A stretch of DNA of 64,000 nucleotides from Sinorhizobium americanum. GTDB lineage: Bacteria > Pseudomonadota > Alphaproteobacteria > Rhizobiales > Rhizobiaceae. The notes beneath the pieces are model-generated. The model was not told the origin of the DNA. It saw nothing but the letters and a program-made list of their open reading frames with translations, and made no database searches. A program made the translations under genes and the position numbers. Positions 44,427 through 54,186 of this stretch are shown here, one piece after another. Numbering within the stretch: position 1 is the stretch's first letter; each line of letters starts with the position of its first letter. The stretch covers positions 124,001-188,000 of the forward strand of contig NZ_LNQC01000080.1 of NCBI RefSeq assembly GCF_001651855.1, given 5' to 3'.

Positions 44427-47144
44427 TTGGAATATTCGGGCTGTCTGTCTCGCCGTCCGCATTTGCAGGGTCGCCTCGTGCCAAAACTACACGGTCAATA
44501 TTTTGGGAAATACCGGCTCTCGCGGATTCTGACGCTCAATTACGTTCCGGCGCTGATCGCGACCGTCGTCGTGCTGATTGCCGGAATTCTCGCCGACAAT
44601 CAGAACCGGGTCGTTTTCGAGGCACGTCTGCGCTCCGAGGTGGCGGACGAGCTCAATCCGATACGCTCGCGCCTGGAGAGCAGCGTCAACGGCAATATCC
44701 AGCTCGTCCGCGGGCTGATCGGCACGATCGCAACCGAGCCCGACATGCACCAGCAGCGCTTCAGCCAACTTGCACGGAGCATCTTCAGCGAGCGCTCGCA
44801 ACTGCGCAACCTCGCCGCAGCGCCCAATCTCATCGTCTCGATGGTCTACCCGCTGGCGGGCAATGAGAAGGCGATCGGCCTGAACTACCGCAACAACGAC
44901 AAGCAACGCGAGTCCGTCATGCATGTGGTCGCCAGCGGGAAGATGGTGCTTGCCGGCCCGGTCGATCTCGTCCAGGGCGGGCGCGGATTGATCGGCCGCT
45001 TTCCGGTAACGGCCAATGCCGGCGGCAGCAAGCGCTTCTGGGGCCTGATGTCGGCGGTCATCGACATCGACCAGCTCTACCGCGACAGTGGCCTTGTCTC
45101 ATCGGCTCTCGCTATCGACATCGCCATTGCCGGCCGTGACGGTCAGGGGCGCGATGGCGCGATTTTCTTCGGCGATCCGGCGATCTTCGGAAAGGCGCCG
45201 GTGGAGGTGGACGTGACGCTGCCGGGCGGCTCCTGGCGTATGGCGGCGATACCGAAGGGCGGATGGCCGGCGACGCCGGACAATGCCTTGCAGGTTCGCC
45301 TGCTGATCATGCTCGGCGGCGTGATGATCGTCGTTCCGATGATCGTCACGGGGTATCTGACGAAGGAACGCCAGCAAAATATCCGCGCCCTGCGGCAAAG
45401 CAAGGATCAGCTGCTCGAGCTTTCGCATCGCCTGAAGATTGCGCTCGACACGTCCAAGATCGGCATCTGGGAACTCGATATCGACAGCGGCAAGCTGCTG
45501 TGGGACAACCGCATGAAGGAGCTTTACGGCGTCGGCCCCTCCGTCCGCGAAACCTTCGACGACTGGAAAGAGGCGTTGCATCCCGACGATCTTCCCCGCG
45601 CGAAGGCGGAATACGCCGAGACGGTCGCAAGCGGCGGCGCCTATAATTCCGAGTTCCGCATTCGTCTGCCCGGCGGCGACATCCGCTACATCCGCGCCAG
45701 CGGCTCGGTCCACATCGGTGCCGGCGGCAGCCGCAAGATCGTCGGCGTCAACTGGGACGTGACGGCCGACGTCGAAACGCGGGCGAGACTTTCGGAGGCA
45801 AAGCGCCTCGCCGAGGCACACAGCGCCGAACTGGAGACGGCGCGGCACCGGATGGAATTCAACGCGCTGCACGACCCGCTGACCGGGCTCCCGAACCGTC
45901 GCTTCCTCGACCAGATCCTTGGTGACCGCACGCCGCAGCTCGCCGCCGAGGGCAGGGTCAGCATCTTCCATATCGACCTCGACCGCTTCAAGCAGATCAA
46001 CGACACGATGGGCCACGCGGCGGGCGACGAGATACTCCGGCACGCCGCCGGACTGCTGCGCTCGAGCGCACGGGAGAACGACTTCGTCGCGCGGATTGGC
46101 GGCGACGAGTTTGTCATCATTCGTGCCGGCGGCAACGCCGCGGAAGATGCGGCGCTGGCCTCGAGCATCATCGAGGCGATGAGCACGCCGGTCCGCTACA
46201 TGGACCAGGAGTGCCGCATCGGCGTCAGCATCGGCATTGCCGCCCAAACCGCCGCGACCGACGAGCTATCCCAGATCCTCGTCAATGCCGATATTGCGCT
46301 TTACGAGGCCAAGAGGCGCGGCCGCAACCGGCACGAAACCTTTACCGGCGCTTTGAAGACCGCCGTGTTCCAGACGAAACGGACGGCCGACGAGATCCTT
46401 CGCGGTCTCGAGCAGAACGAATTCGTCGCCCATTTCCAACCGCAATTTTGTCCGGTGACGCTGGAGGTCATCGGCGTCGAAGCGCTGGCCCGCTGGGATC
46501 ACCCGACCAAGGGGCTGATCGGCCCGCATGCCTTCCTGAAGACAGCCGAGGACATCAACGTCGTCGCAGCCATCGACCAGACGATCCTCGAACAGGCGCT
46601 CTTCCAGATCTGCCGCTGGGAGGCAAACGGCATCCGCATACCCAAGGTGTCGGTCAATCTTTCCTATTCGCGTCTGCGCGACGAGGGGCTGATCGAGCGG
46701 CTGGAGCAGATGCGGATACCCGAGGGCCGGCTTTCCTTCGAACTGCTCGAGTCGATCTCCTTCGACGAGAACGACACGACGCTGCTGTCGAACATCAGAC
46801 GCATCAAGGAACTCGGCATCGACATCGAGATCGATGATTTCGGCACCGGCTACGCTTCCATTCTCAGCCTGTTGAAGCTGACGCCGCGCCGCCTGAAGAT
46901 CGACCGGCAGCTGGTGCTGCCCATTCTCGCGTCACCCCAGCAGCGCCGGCTGGTCGAATCGATCATCGATATCGGCACCTCGCTCGGCATAGAAGTGATC
47001 GCCGAGGGCGTCGAGACGCGCGAACACGCCGCGATTCTCAAGCAGCTCGGCTGCCACGGGCTGCAGGGCTATGCCTTCGCCCGGCCGATGAGCGCCAACG
47101 ATCTCGCGACCTTCGTCTTCGAGCGGAAGTGGCGCGCCGCCTGA
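44427..47144 (+). CDS. CHASE-PAS-GGDEF-EAL cyclic-di-GMP protein
   Basis: 905 residues. It has two membrane helices (about 33-53 and 288-308) flanking a periplasmic CHASE sensor domain, then a PAS/PAC domain (about 335-450), GGDEF (RIGGDEFVII near 555-564) and EAL (GVEALARW near 683) domains. Both catalytic motifs look intact, so it may make and break c-di-GMP. The start is a TTG at 44427 with AAGGAGAG close by; a GTG at 44478 is the alternative. Precedes the pha operon by 248 bp. Confidence 0.9.
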   Translation: MEYSGCLSRRPHLQGRLVPKLHGQYFGKYRLSRILTLNYVPALIATVVVLIAGILADNQNRVVFEARLRSEVADELNPIRSRLESSVNGNIQLVRGLIGTIATEPDMHQQRFSQLARSIFSERSQLRNLAAAPNLIVSMVYPLAGNEKAIGLNYRNNDKQRESVMHVVASGKMVLAGPVDLVQGGRGLIGRFPVTANAGGSKRFWGLMSAVIDIDQLYRDSGLVSSALAIDIAIAGRDGQGRDGAIFFGDPAIFGKAPVEVDVTLPGGSWRMAAIPKGGWPATPDNALQVRLLIMLGGVMIVVPMIVTGYLTKERQQNIRALRQSKDQLLELSHRLKIALDTSKIGIWELDIDSGKLLWDNRMKELYGVGPSVRETFDDWKEALHPDDLPRAKAEYAETVASGGAYNSEFRIRLPGGDIRYIRASGSVHIGAGGSRKIVGVNWDVTADVETRARLSEAKRLAEAHSAELETARHRMEFNALHDPLTGLPNRRFLDQILGDRTPQLAAEGRVSIFHIDLDRFKQINDTMGHAAGDEILRHAAGLLRSSARENDFVARIGGDEFVIIRAGGNAAEDAALASSIIEAMSTPVRYMDQECRIGVSIGIAAQTAATDELSQILVNADIALYEAKRRGRNRHETFTGALKTAVFQTKRTADEILRGLEQNEFVAHFQPQFCPVTLEVIGVEALARWDHPTKGLIGPHAFLKTAEDINVVAAIDQTILEQALFQICRWEANGIRIPKVSVNLSYSRLRDEGLIERLEQMRIPEGRLSFELLESISFDENDTTLLSNIRRIKELGIDIEIDDFGTGYASILSLLKLTPRRLKIDRQLVLPILASPQQRRLVESIIDIGTSLGIEVIAEGVETREHAAILKQLGCHGLQGYAFARPMSANDLATFVFERKWRAA

Positions 47145-47392
47145 GGGCTCCCTCGGAAACGCGGCGCTCTGGCGCCGGGGCATTTGTCTCGCCGGGCGGC
47201 CGTGTTTTTCTCTGCCGGAAGGCTTGGCAGTAGAGCGCAAAAAAGTCATAAAAACATATGCCTCTGCCGCTTCGCGGATCATCCGGGCATGCCTGGTGAC
47301 CGTTGCTTCGGCGGCCGTCCCATCGGAACCAGTCGTTCCAATCTCCGAAACACGCCGACCGAGAGGGCTGAACGATCGAATACGCGGAAAAA

Positions 47393-50305
47393 TTGCTGTC
47401 AGTCTTCATTCTTGCCCCGTTCGGGGGAAGCCTCATCGCAATCTTCTTTCCGTCCGATCAACGCGGCGCCACGGCCTGGTTCGCGGGTGCGATCGCCCTC
47501 ATCTGCTTCCTGGTGACCGCCGGCCTCTACCCCTTCGTCGCCACCGGCGGCGTGCTTCGCTTCGAGCTCGACTGGATCCCCGAACTCGGGCTGAACTTCA
47601 AATTGCGCATGGACGGCTTTGCCTGGCTGTTTTCGGCGCTGATCACCGCCATCGGCTTTCTGGTCGTCCTCTACGCCCGCTACTACATGGCCGAGGAAGA
47701 CCCGGTGCCGCGCTTCTTCGCGCTCTTTCTCGCCTTCATGGGATCGATGCTTGGTGTCGTGCTTTCCGGCAACCTCATCCTGCTCGCCGTCTTCTGGGAA
47801 CTGACGAGCATCGTTTCCTTCCTGCTGATCGGCTACTGGCATCACAATGCCCATGCCCGCGATGGCGCACGTATCGCCCTGACAATGACGGGCATTGGCG
47901 GCCTTGCGCTGCTGGTCGGCCTGCTGCTGATCGGACGCGCCGTTGGCAGCTACGATCTCGACGCCGTGCTCGCCTCGGGCGAGGCGATCCGCAACGATCC
48001 GCTCTACAATGCGATCCTGGTTCTCATCCTGCTCGGCGCCCTGACGAAGAGCGCGCAGTTTCCCTTTCATTTCTGGCTGCCGCATGCCATGGCGGCACCG
48101 ACACCGGTTTCGGCCTATCTGCACTCGGCGACGATGGTGAAGGCGGGCGTTTTCCTGCTGGCGCGGCTATGGCCGGTGATGGCCGGCACGGAAGCCTGGT
48201 TCTGGATCGTCGGCCTTGCAGGGCTGACGACGCTGCTGCTCGGCGCCTATTTCGCGATCTTCCAACAGGACCTGAAGGGGCTGCTCGCCTATTCGACGAT
48301 CAGCCATCTGGGGCTAATCACCGTTCTCCTGAGCCTCGGCAGCCCGCTGGCTGCCGTCGCCGCGGTCTTCCATATCGTCAACCACGCGACCTTCAAGGCC
48401 TCGCTGTTCATGGCCGCCGGCATCATCGTCCATGAAACCGGCACGCGCGACATGCGCCGGCTGAGCGGCCTTTTCCATTACATGCCGATCACCGCGACGC
48501 TCGCCATGGTGGCGAGTGCCGCCATGGCCGGCGTGCCGCTGCTCAACGGCTTCCTGTCGAAGGAAATGTTCTTCGCCGAGGCTATCGAGACGCATCTCGT
48601 CAATGCGCTCGATTCGGCGACGCCCTATGTCGCGACGATTGCCAGCATGTTTGCGGTCACCTATTCGCTGCGCTTCATTCACAGCGTCTTCTTCGGGCCG
48701 CTGCCGTCCGACCTGCCGAAGAAGCCGCACGAACCGCCGCGCTGGATGCGCGCCCCCGTCGATTTCCTGGTGCTCGCCTGTCTGGTCGTCGGCATCATTC
48801 CGGCGCAAACGATCGGGCCCTTCCTGGATGCCGCTGTCGTCTCGATCCTGCGCGAGGATACGCCGAGCTACAGCCTGGCCGTCTGGCACGGCCTGAACAT
48901 CCCGCTGATCATGAGCTTCGTGGCGCTCTCAGGCGGCGTCGGTCTCTATTTCCTGATGCGCTCCTATCTTGCGACGGGCACAGAGGGTCCGCCGGTCTTC
49001 CGCCTGCTCCAGGGGCAGCGCATCTTCGAGCGCGTTCTGGTGACGCTGTCGTGGAAATGGGCCCGCTCGCTCGAGCAGCGCCTCGGCACCCGCCATCTGC
49101 AGCCACAGATGCGGCTCCTGGTGTCCCTGGCGCTCGCCGCCGGGGCCCTGCCGCTTGCTCTTGGCGGCTTTCGGCTGCCGCCGCTCATCGTCCGCGGCAT
49201 CGATCCGGCTTTCGCCCTGCTTTGGGGTGTCGGCATCGCCTGCGCTGTCGGCTCGGCAATCCTGGCGAAATTCCACCGTTTGGCATCGCTCGTGCTGCTC
49301 GGCGGAGCTGGGCTCGTCACCTGCATCACCTTCGTCTGGCTGTCTGCTCCCGACCTTGCCGTCACCCAACTCCTCGTCGAGATCGTCACCACGGTGCTCA
49401 TCCTGCTCGGTCTGCGCTGGCTGCCGAAGCGCATCGAGGAGCCCGCGACGGCGGATATTCCGATGAAGGTCCGCTTCCGGCGCCTGCGCGACTTCCTGCT
49501 CGCGACCATGGCGGGCGGCGGCGTGGCGCTCGTCGCCTACACGGTGATGACCCGGCCCCTGGTGCCGGAGACCATCGCCGGCTACTTCCTCGGACAGGCC
49601 TATCACGAGGGCGGCGGCACAAATGTCGTCAACGTCATTCTTGTGGATTTCCGCGGCTTCGACACGCTCGGCGAGATTGCCGTCCTCTGCATCGTCGCGC
49701 TCACGGTCTTTGCGCTGCTGCTGCGCTTCCGCCCGCACCTGGACAGCTTGGAAACGCCCGAACAGCAAAGAGTGCAAAACGCCTATGACGACGATCACCC
49801 GGAGCGGGCCGAGGGCGACAGCGTCGCCGAATATCTTCACATCCCTTCGGTGATCATGCGCTGGATGTTTCCCGTCACCGGCATGCTCGCCGCCTATCTG
49901 TTCCTGCGCGGCCACGACCTGCCGGGCGGCGGCTTTGCAGCAGGAATAGCCATGTCGATCGGCTTCATCCTGCAATATATGTCGGGCGGCACCCGCTGGG
50001 TGGAGGAGCGGTTGCGCATTCACCCGCTTCGCTGGATGAGCATCGGTCTCCTCGTCGCCCTGGCGACGGGCGTCGGATCCTGGCTCTTCGGCTACCCGTT
50101 CCTCACATCGCGCGCCGAATATGCCAGCCTGCCGGTCATCGGCAAGGTTCCGCTCGCAAGCGCCATCCTCTTCGACCTCGGCGTCTTCTCCCTGGTGCTC
50201 GGCGCCACGGTGCTGATGCTCATCGCGCTGGCGCACCAGTCGGTCCGCCGCGCTGCCCGCGTCCACGCGCGGGCGGCGCGACCCGAAAGGGAGGCGGCAC
50301 AGTAA
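47393..50305 (+). CDS. phaA: Na+/H+ (K+/H+) antiporter subunit A, fused with B
   Basis: 970 residues. The first ~780 are the MrpA/NuoL-like transporter with about 20 helices (e.g. 'LGALTKSAQFPFHFWLPHAMAAPTPVSAYLHSATMVKAG', residues about 211-249). The last ~160 residues ('EYLHIPSVIMRWMFPVTGMLAAYLFLRGHDLPGGGFAAG') are a MrpB-like domain. This A/B fusion is typical of rhizobial pha systems. The TTG at 47393 is the start found, but the sequence reads in frame back to a stop at 47369 through ACG-ATC-GAA, with GAGAGGG before; a non-standard start is possible. Confidence 0.9.
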   Translation: MLSVFILAPFGGSLIAIFFPSDQRGATAWFAGAIALICFLVTAGLYPFVATGGVLRFELDWIPELGLNFKLRMDGFAWLFSALITAIGFLVVLYARYYMAEEDPVPRFFALFLAFMGSMLGVVLSGNLILLAVFWELTSIVSFLLIGYWHHNAHARDGARIALTMTGIGGLALLVGLLLIGRAVGSYDLDAVLASGEAIRNDPLYNAILVLILLGALTKSAQFPFHFWLPHAMAAPTPVSAYLHSATMVKAGVFLLARLWPVMAGTEAWFWIVGLAGLTTLLLGAYFAIFQQDLKGLLAYSTISHLGLITVLLSLGSPLAAVAAVFHIVNHATFKASLFMAAGIIVHETGTRDMRRLSGLFHYMPITATLAMVASAAMAGVPLLNGFLSKEMFFAEAIETHLVNALDSATPYVATIASMFAVTYSLRFIHSVFFGPLPSDLPKKPHEPPRWMRAPVDFLVLACLVVGIIPAQTIGPFLDAAVVSILREDTPSYSLAVWHGLNIPLIMSFVALSGGVGLYFLMRSYLATGTEGPPVFRLLQGQRIFERVLVTLSWKWARSLEQRLGTRHLQPQMRLLVSLALAAGALPLALGGFRLPPLIVRGIDPAFALLWGVGIACAVGSAILAKFHRLASLVLLGGAGLVTCITFVWLSAPDLAVTQLLVEIVTTVLILLGLRWLPKRIEEPATADIPMKVRFRRLRDFLLATMAGGGVALVAYTVMTRPLVPETIAGYFLGQAYHEGGGTNVVNVILVDFRGFDTLGEIAVLCIVALTVFALLLRFRPHLDSLETPEQQRVQNAYDDDHPERAEGDSVAEYLHIPSVIMRWMFPVTGMLAAYLFLRGHDLPGGGFAAGIAMSIGFILQYMSGGTRWVEERLRIHPLRWMSIGLLVALATGVGSWLFGYPFLTSRAEYASLPVIGKVPLASAILFDLGVFSLVLGATVLMLIALAHQSVRRAARVHARAARPEREAAQ

Positions 50306-50655
50306 TGGAGCTCATTCTTTCCGCCGGCATCGGCGCACTGGCCGCATCGGGCGTCTATCTTCTCCTGAGACCGCGAACCTATCAGGTGATCATCGGGCTT
50401 GCGCTGCTCTCCTATGCGGTCAACCTCTTCATCTTCAGCATGGGGAGGCTCCGGGTGAACGCCCCGCCGGTGCTCGAACCCGGCGGCGCGGGCGACCTCT
50501 TGCGCTATACCGATCCCGTGCCGCAGGCCCTCGTACTGACTGCGATCGTCATCGGCTTCGCGATGACCGCGCTTTTCCTCGTCGTGCTGCTCGCGTCACG
50601 CGGCTTCACCGGCACCGACCATGTCGACGGAAGGGAGCCGCCGCGTGGTGACTGA
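50305..50655 (+). CDS. phaC: antiporter subunit C
   Basis: 116 residues, three membrane helices, NuoK-like ('YQVIIGLALLSYAVNLFIFSMGRLR'). The ATG overlaps the phaA stop (TAATG). Part of the antiporter core. Confidence 0.92.
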   Translation: MELILSAGIGALAASGVYLLLRPRTYQVIIGLALLSYAVNLFIFSMGRLRVNAPPVLEPGGAGDLLRYTDPVPQALVLTAIVIGFAMTALFLVVLLASRGFTGTDHVDGREPPRGD

Positions 50656-52267
50656 TTGGCTGCACCATCTCCTGATCTTGCCGATCCTGCTGCCGCTCGC
50701 CGTCGCGGCGGTGTTGATCCCGATCGACGAGCGCGAGCGCACCCTGAAGGGAGCGATCGGCTTCGCATCGACGCTCGTCGTCTTCATCGTCACGATGATC
50801 CTGATGCGGCTTGCGGCGGCAGGCGAAGGCAGCCTGCCGGGCGGCGGCGTCTACCAGCTCGGCAATTGGCCGGCGCCGTTCGGCATCGTCCTCGTCCTCG
50901 ACCGGTTGTCGGCGCTGATGCTCTGCCTTGCGAGCGGCCTGGCGCTTGCCGCGCAAGCCTATTCGATGGCCCGCTGGCACACGGCCGGTCACCATTTCCA
51001 CTCGCTGTTTCAACTGCTCGTCGCCGGTCTAAACGGCGCCTTCCTGACGGGCGACCTGTTCAACCTCTTCGTGTTCTTCGAGATGATGCTTGCGGCTTCC
51101 TACGGACTGCTGCTGCACGGCTCTGGCCCGCTTCGCGTCAAGGCCGGGCTGCACTACGTCGCCATCAATCTCGCCGCCTCGTCGCTGTTCCTGATCGGTG
51201 TCAGCCTGATCTACGGCGCCACCGGCACCCTCAACATGGCGGATCTCGCCACGAAGCTCGCCACGCTCGCGCCGGAAAGCCGGCGGCTGGTCGAAACCGG
51301 CGCCGCGGTGCTCGGCGTCGCCTTTCTCGTCAAGGCGGGCATGTGGCCGCTGAGCTTCTGGCTGCCGGCGGCCTATGCGGCAGCGACCCCGCCGGTCGCC
51401 GCTGTCTTCGCCATACTCACGAAGGTCGGCATCTACGTCATCCTCCGCCTGCACATGCTCGTCTTCCGGACAGCGGCCGGCGCATCGGCCGGCTTCGGCC
51501 AGGACTGGCTTCTGACCGGCGGCATGCTGACGATCGCTTTCGGCACCATCGGCGTGCTTGCTTCGCAGGCCATGGGCCGGCTGGCGGCGTATTCCGTCCT
51601 CGTCTCTTCTGGAACGCTGCTCGCGGCGATCGGCCTCGGACGACCGGAAATGCTCGCCGGCGCCCTTCTCTATCTGGTCAGCTCGACGCTGACGATTGCC
51701 GCCTTCTTCCTGCTCATCGAACTCGTCGAACGCGGCCGTGATGCCGGCGCCGACGTTCTGGCGGTGACGATGGAAGCCTATGGCGACTTCGACGAGAACG
51801 AGGAAGAGGAGGAAGTGGGCGTCGCCATTCCTGGCACGATGGCCATTCTCGGTCTCTGCTTCTGCCTCTGCGCCATTCTGCTGTCGGGCCTGCCGCCCCT
51901 TTCGGGCTTCATCGCCAAATTCGCACTGCTGCGCGGGCTCTTCAACGGGCCCGAGGCGAACCAGGCGATCCCGATTTCCGCTGGCGACTGGACATATGTG
52001 GCGCTTCTCATCCTTTCGGGCCTCGCCGCCATGATCGCCCTGAACCGTGTCGGCATCCGCACCTTCTGGGCGTCGATCGAGGGAACCATACCGCGCGTCG
52101 TCGTCATCGAGATCACGCCGGTTGCCATTCTCCTCGCCGCCTGCGTCTTCCTGAGCTTCCAGGCCGGCCCCGCGATGCGATACATGCAGGCGACCGCCGA
52201 CGATCTGCTCGCCCCCCTTGTCCATAGCGAGCGGGTCCTCTCCGCGCCCAGGGCGGGAGGTCAATAG
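50645..52267 (+). CDS. phaD: antiporter subunit D
   Basis: 540 residues from the GTG at 50645 (AAGGGAG upstream), overlapping phaC; an ATG at 50621 also reads open but has no site. A NuoN/MrpD-like proton channel with about 14 helices; 'FNLFVFFEMMLAASYGLLLHG' and 'FLVKAGMWPLSFWLPAAYAAATPPVAAVFAILTKVG' contain the conserved Glu and Lys. Confidence 0.9.
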   Translation: MVTDWLHHLLILPILLPLAVAAVLIPIDERERTLKGAIGFASTLVVFIVTMILMRLAAAGEGSLPGGGVYQLGNWPAPFGIVLVLDRLSALMLCLASGLALAAQAYSMARWHTAGHHFHSLFQLLVAGLNGAFLTGDLFNLFVFFEMMLAASYGLLLHGSGPLRVKAGLHYVAINLAASSLFLIGVSLIYGATGTLNMADLATKLATLAPESRRLVETGAAVLGVAFLVKAGMWPLSFWLPAAYAAATPPVAAVFAILTKVGIYVILRLHMLVFRTAAGASAGFGQDWLLTGGMLTIAFGTIGVLASQAMGRLAAYSVLVSSGTLLAAIGLGRPEMLAGALLYLVSSTLTIAAFFLLIELVERGRDAGADVLAVTMEAYGDFDENEEEEEVGVAIPGTMAILGLCFCLCAILLSGLPPLSGFIAKFALLRGLFNGPEANQAIPISAGDWTYVALLILSGLAAMIALNRVGIRTFWASIEGTIPRVVVIEITPVAILLAACVFLSFQAGPAMRYMQATADDLLAPLVHSERVLSAPRAGGQ

Positions 52268-52269
52268 CG

Positions 52270-52755
52270 ATGCGTGCCTGGCTCCCCTATCCGCTGTTCT
52301 CGATCGCCCTCTTCCTCATGTGGTTGTTGCTCAACCAATCGGTTGCACCGGGCTCGATTGTCGTCGGCGTCTTCCTGAGCGCGCTGCTCGGCTGGGTCCT
52401 GGTGAAGCTGCAGCCGACCCGATCGCGGCTGCACCGTCTAGGACTTATGGGAAGCCTCGCGCTTGCGGTCGCCGCCGACATCGTTCGCTCGAATGTTGCC
52501 GTTGCGGGGATCATCCTGCGAGCCCGGGGCAGGCCGGCGAACACCGGGTTCATGAGCGTCGACGTCGATCTGGAAAACGAGAACGCGCTGGCGCTGCTCG
52601 CCTGCATCCTGACGGCGACCCCCGGCACCGCTTGGCTAGAATACGACCGGCGCCGGAAGAGCCTGCTCATACATGTGCTCGATATCGACAACGAGGATCT
52701 GTGGCGGCGAACGGTCAAGCGCTACGCAGCAGGACTGAAGGAGATACTTCAATGA
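52270..52755 (+). CDS. phaE: antiporter subunit E
   Basis: 161 residues, with an N-terminal hydrophobic half and a soluble C-terminal half ('ALLACILTATPGTAWLEYDRRRKSLLIHVLDIDNEDLW'). MrpE-type. Starts 2 bp after phaD stops. Confidence 0.92.
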   Translation: MRAWLPYPLFSIALFLMWLLLNQSVAPGSIVVGVFLSALLGWVLVKLQPTRSRLHRLGLMGSLALAVAADIVRSNVAVAGIILRARGRPANTGFMSVDVDLENENALALLACILTATPGTAWLEYDRRRKSLLIHVLDIDNEDLWRRTVKRYAAGLKEILQ

Positions 52756-53033
52756 TCGCGCTTGCAATCGTCTGGTCGATCCTGCTCGCCCAGGTCATGC
52801 TCGCTTTGGCGATGGCCTTCGCACTCTATCGGATGATCAAGGGACCACGCGCCCAGGATCGCATCCTCGGGCTCGACACCCTCTATATGAACGCGATGCT
52901 GATGCTGCTTGCCTTCGGCGTTCGCACCGCCAACTCGATCTATTTCGAGACAGCGCTGATCATCGCTCTGATTGGCTTCGTCTCTTCCATCGCTTTCGCG
53001 AAATTCCTCATGCGCGGCGAGGTGATCGAATGA
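52752..53033 (+). CDS. phaF: antiporter subunit F
   Basis: 93 residues, three helices, MrpF-type ('RMIKGPRAQDRILGLDTLYMNAMLMLLAFGV'). ATGA overlap with phaE. Confidence 0.92.
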   Translation: MIALAIVWSILLAQVMLALAMAFALYRMIKGPRAQDRILGLDTLYMNAMLMLLAFGVRTANSIYFETALIIALIGFVSSIAFAKFLMRGEVIE

Positions 53034-53401
53034 GCCATCTGACCGACTTGCCGCCCTGGGCGGCGATCGCCGTTTGCGGCTTGCTGCTCTTCGGAGCCGC
53101 GATGACGCTCATCGGCTCGCTCGGCCTGTTGCGCCTGCCGAGCTTCTACGACCGTCTGCACGCCCCGACAATCGCGACCAGCGGCGGCACGATTCTTATC
53201 TGCCTCGCCTCGATGCTCTGCTTCGCGGTGCTGCAGAGCCGCTGGATTTTCCACGAACTGCTGATCATCTTCTTCATCACGGTGACGACGCCGGTGACGC
53301 TGATGCTGCTCGGCCAGGCGACTCTTTACCGCGACCGTGTCGAGAACCGCCAGGACGTGCCGCGCAAGCCGAAGCCCGCCGCGGAACTGGACTCCGAATG
53401 A
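53030..53401 (+). CDS. phaG: antiporter subunit G
   Basis: 123 residues, three helices, MrpG-type ('GAAMTLIGSLGLLRLPSFYDRLHAPTIATSGGTILIC'). ATGA overlap with phaF. It ends 8 bp from the convergent cobM stop, so the two operons meet with no visible terminator. Confidence 0.92.
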   Translation: MSHLTDLPPWAAIAVCGLLLFGAAMTLIGSLGLLRLPSFYDRLHAPTIATSGGTILICLASMLCFAVLQSRWIFHELLIIFFITVTTPVTLMLLGQATLYRDRVENRQDVPRKPKPAAELDSE

Positions 53402-53408
53402 TGCCGCT

Positions 53409-54167
53409 CTATTCGCGGCCGCGGAAGCGGCGCTGATAGGCCGGATCGTAGAGCGAGCTCTCCCGGAAGTCCGATGCTTCCAGCCCCGGTCCCACGAAGA
53501 TCAGCGCGGTACGCTCGATCGGATCGGCCGCGACCCTGTCGGCGATGTCCCCGAGCGTGCCGCGCAGGACGCGTTCATCCGGCCAGGAGGCCTTGACGAC
53601 GATCGCCACCGGGCATTCGGCGCCGTAGAGCGGCGTCAGTTCCTCGACGACGCGGTCGAGCGCATGGATGGCGAGGTGGATCGCCAGCGTCGAGCCGGTG
53701 GCGCCGAAGGCGGCGAGCGTCTCGCTGTTCGGCATCGGTGATGCACGGCCGGAAACGCGCGTCAGCACCAGGCTTTGCGACACCGCCGGAATGGTCAATT
53801 CGCGGCCGAGCGTCGCCGCGGCGGCGGCGAAGGCCGGCACGCCCGGCGTCATCGTATAGGCGATGCCGTGTTTCTCCAGCCGCCTTATCTGCTCGGCCAC
53901 CGCACTCCAGACGGAGAGGTCGCCGGAATGCAGCCGCGCGACATCCTCGCCGGCTTCGGCCGCGCGCACATATTCCGCCTCGATCTCGTCGAGCGACATC
54001 GGCGCCGTGTCGATGATGCGGGCGCCGGGCGGGCAATATTGGAGGAGCTCCGGCGAGACGAGCGAGCCGGCATAGAGGCAGACTGGGCAGCGGCCGATCA
54101 GGTCCCTGCCCCTGACCGTGATGAGGTCTGCTGCGCCCGGTCCCGCGCCGATAAAGTGAACGGTCAT
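53409..54167 (-). CDS. cobM: precorrin-4 C11-methyltransferase
   Basis: 252 residues of the SAM-dependent CobM/CbiF family: '[25 protein letters not shown]' at the N-terminus, '[19 protein letters not shown]' and '[21 protein letters not shown]'. It methylates C11 of precorrin-4. It is the last gene of the minus-strand cob series; 19 bp after cobL. Confidence 0.94.
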   Translation of the reverse strand: MTVHFIGAGPGAADLITVRGRDLIGRCPVCLYAGSLVSPELLQYCPPGARIIDTAPMSLDEIEAEYVRAAEAGEDVARLHSGDLSVWSAVAEQIRRLEKHGIAYTMTPGVPAFAAAAATLGRELTIPAVSQSLVLTRVSGRASPMPNSETLAAFGATGSTLAIHLAIHALDRVVEELTPLYGAECPVAIVVKASWPDERVLRGTLGDIADRVAADPIERTALIFVGPGLEASDFRESSLYDPAYQRRFRGRE

Positions 54168-54186
54168 TGTCTACCTCTTGTTCTGC

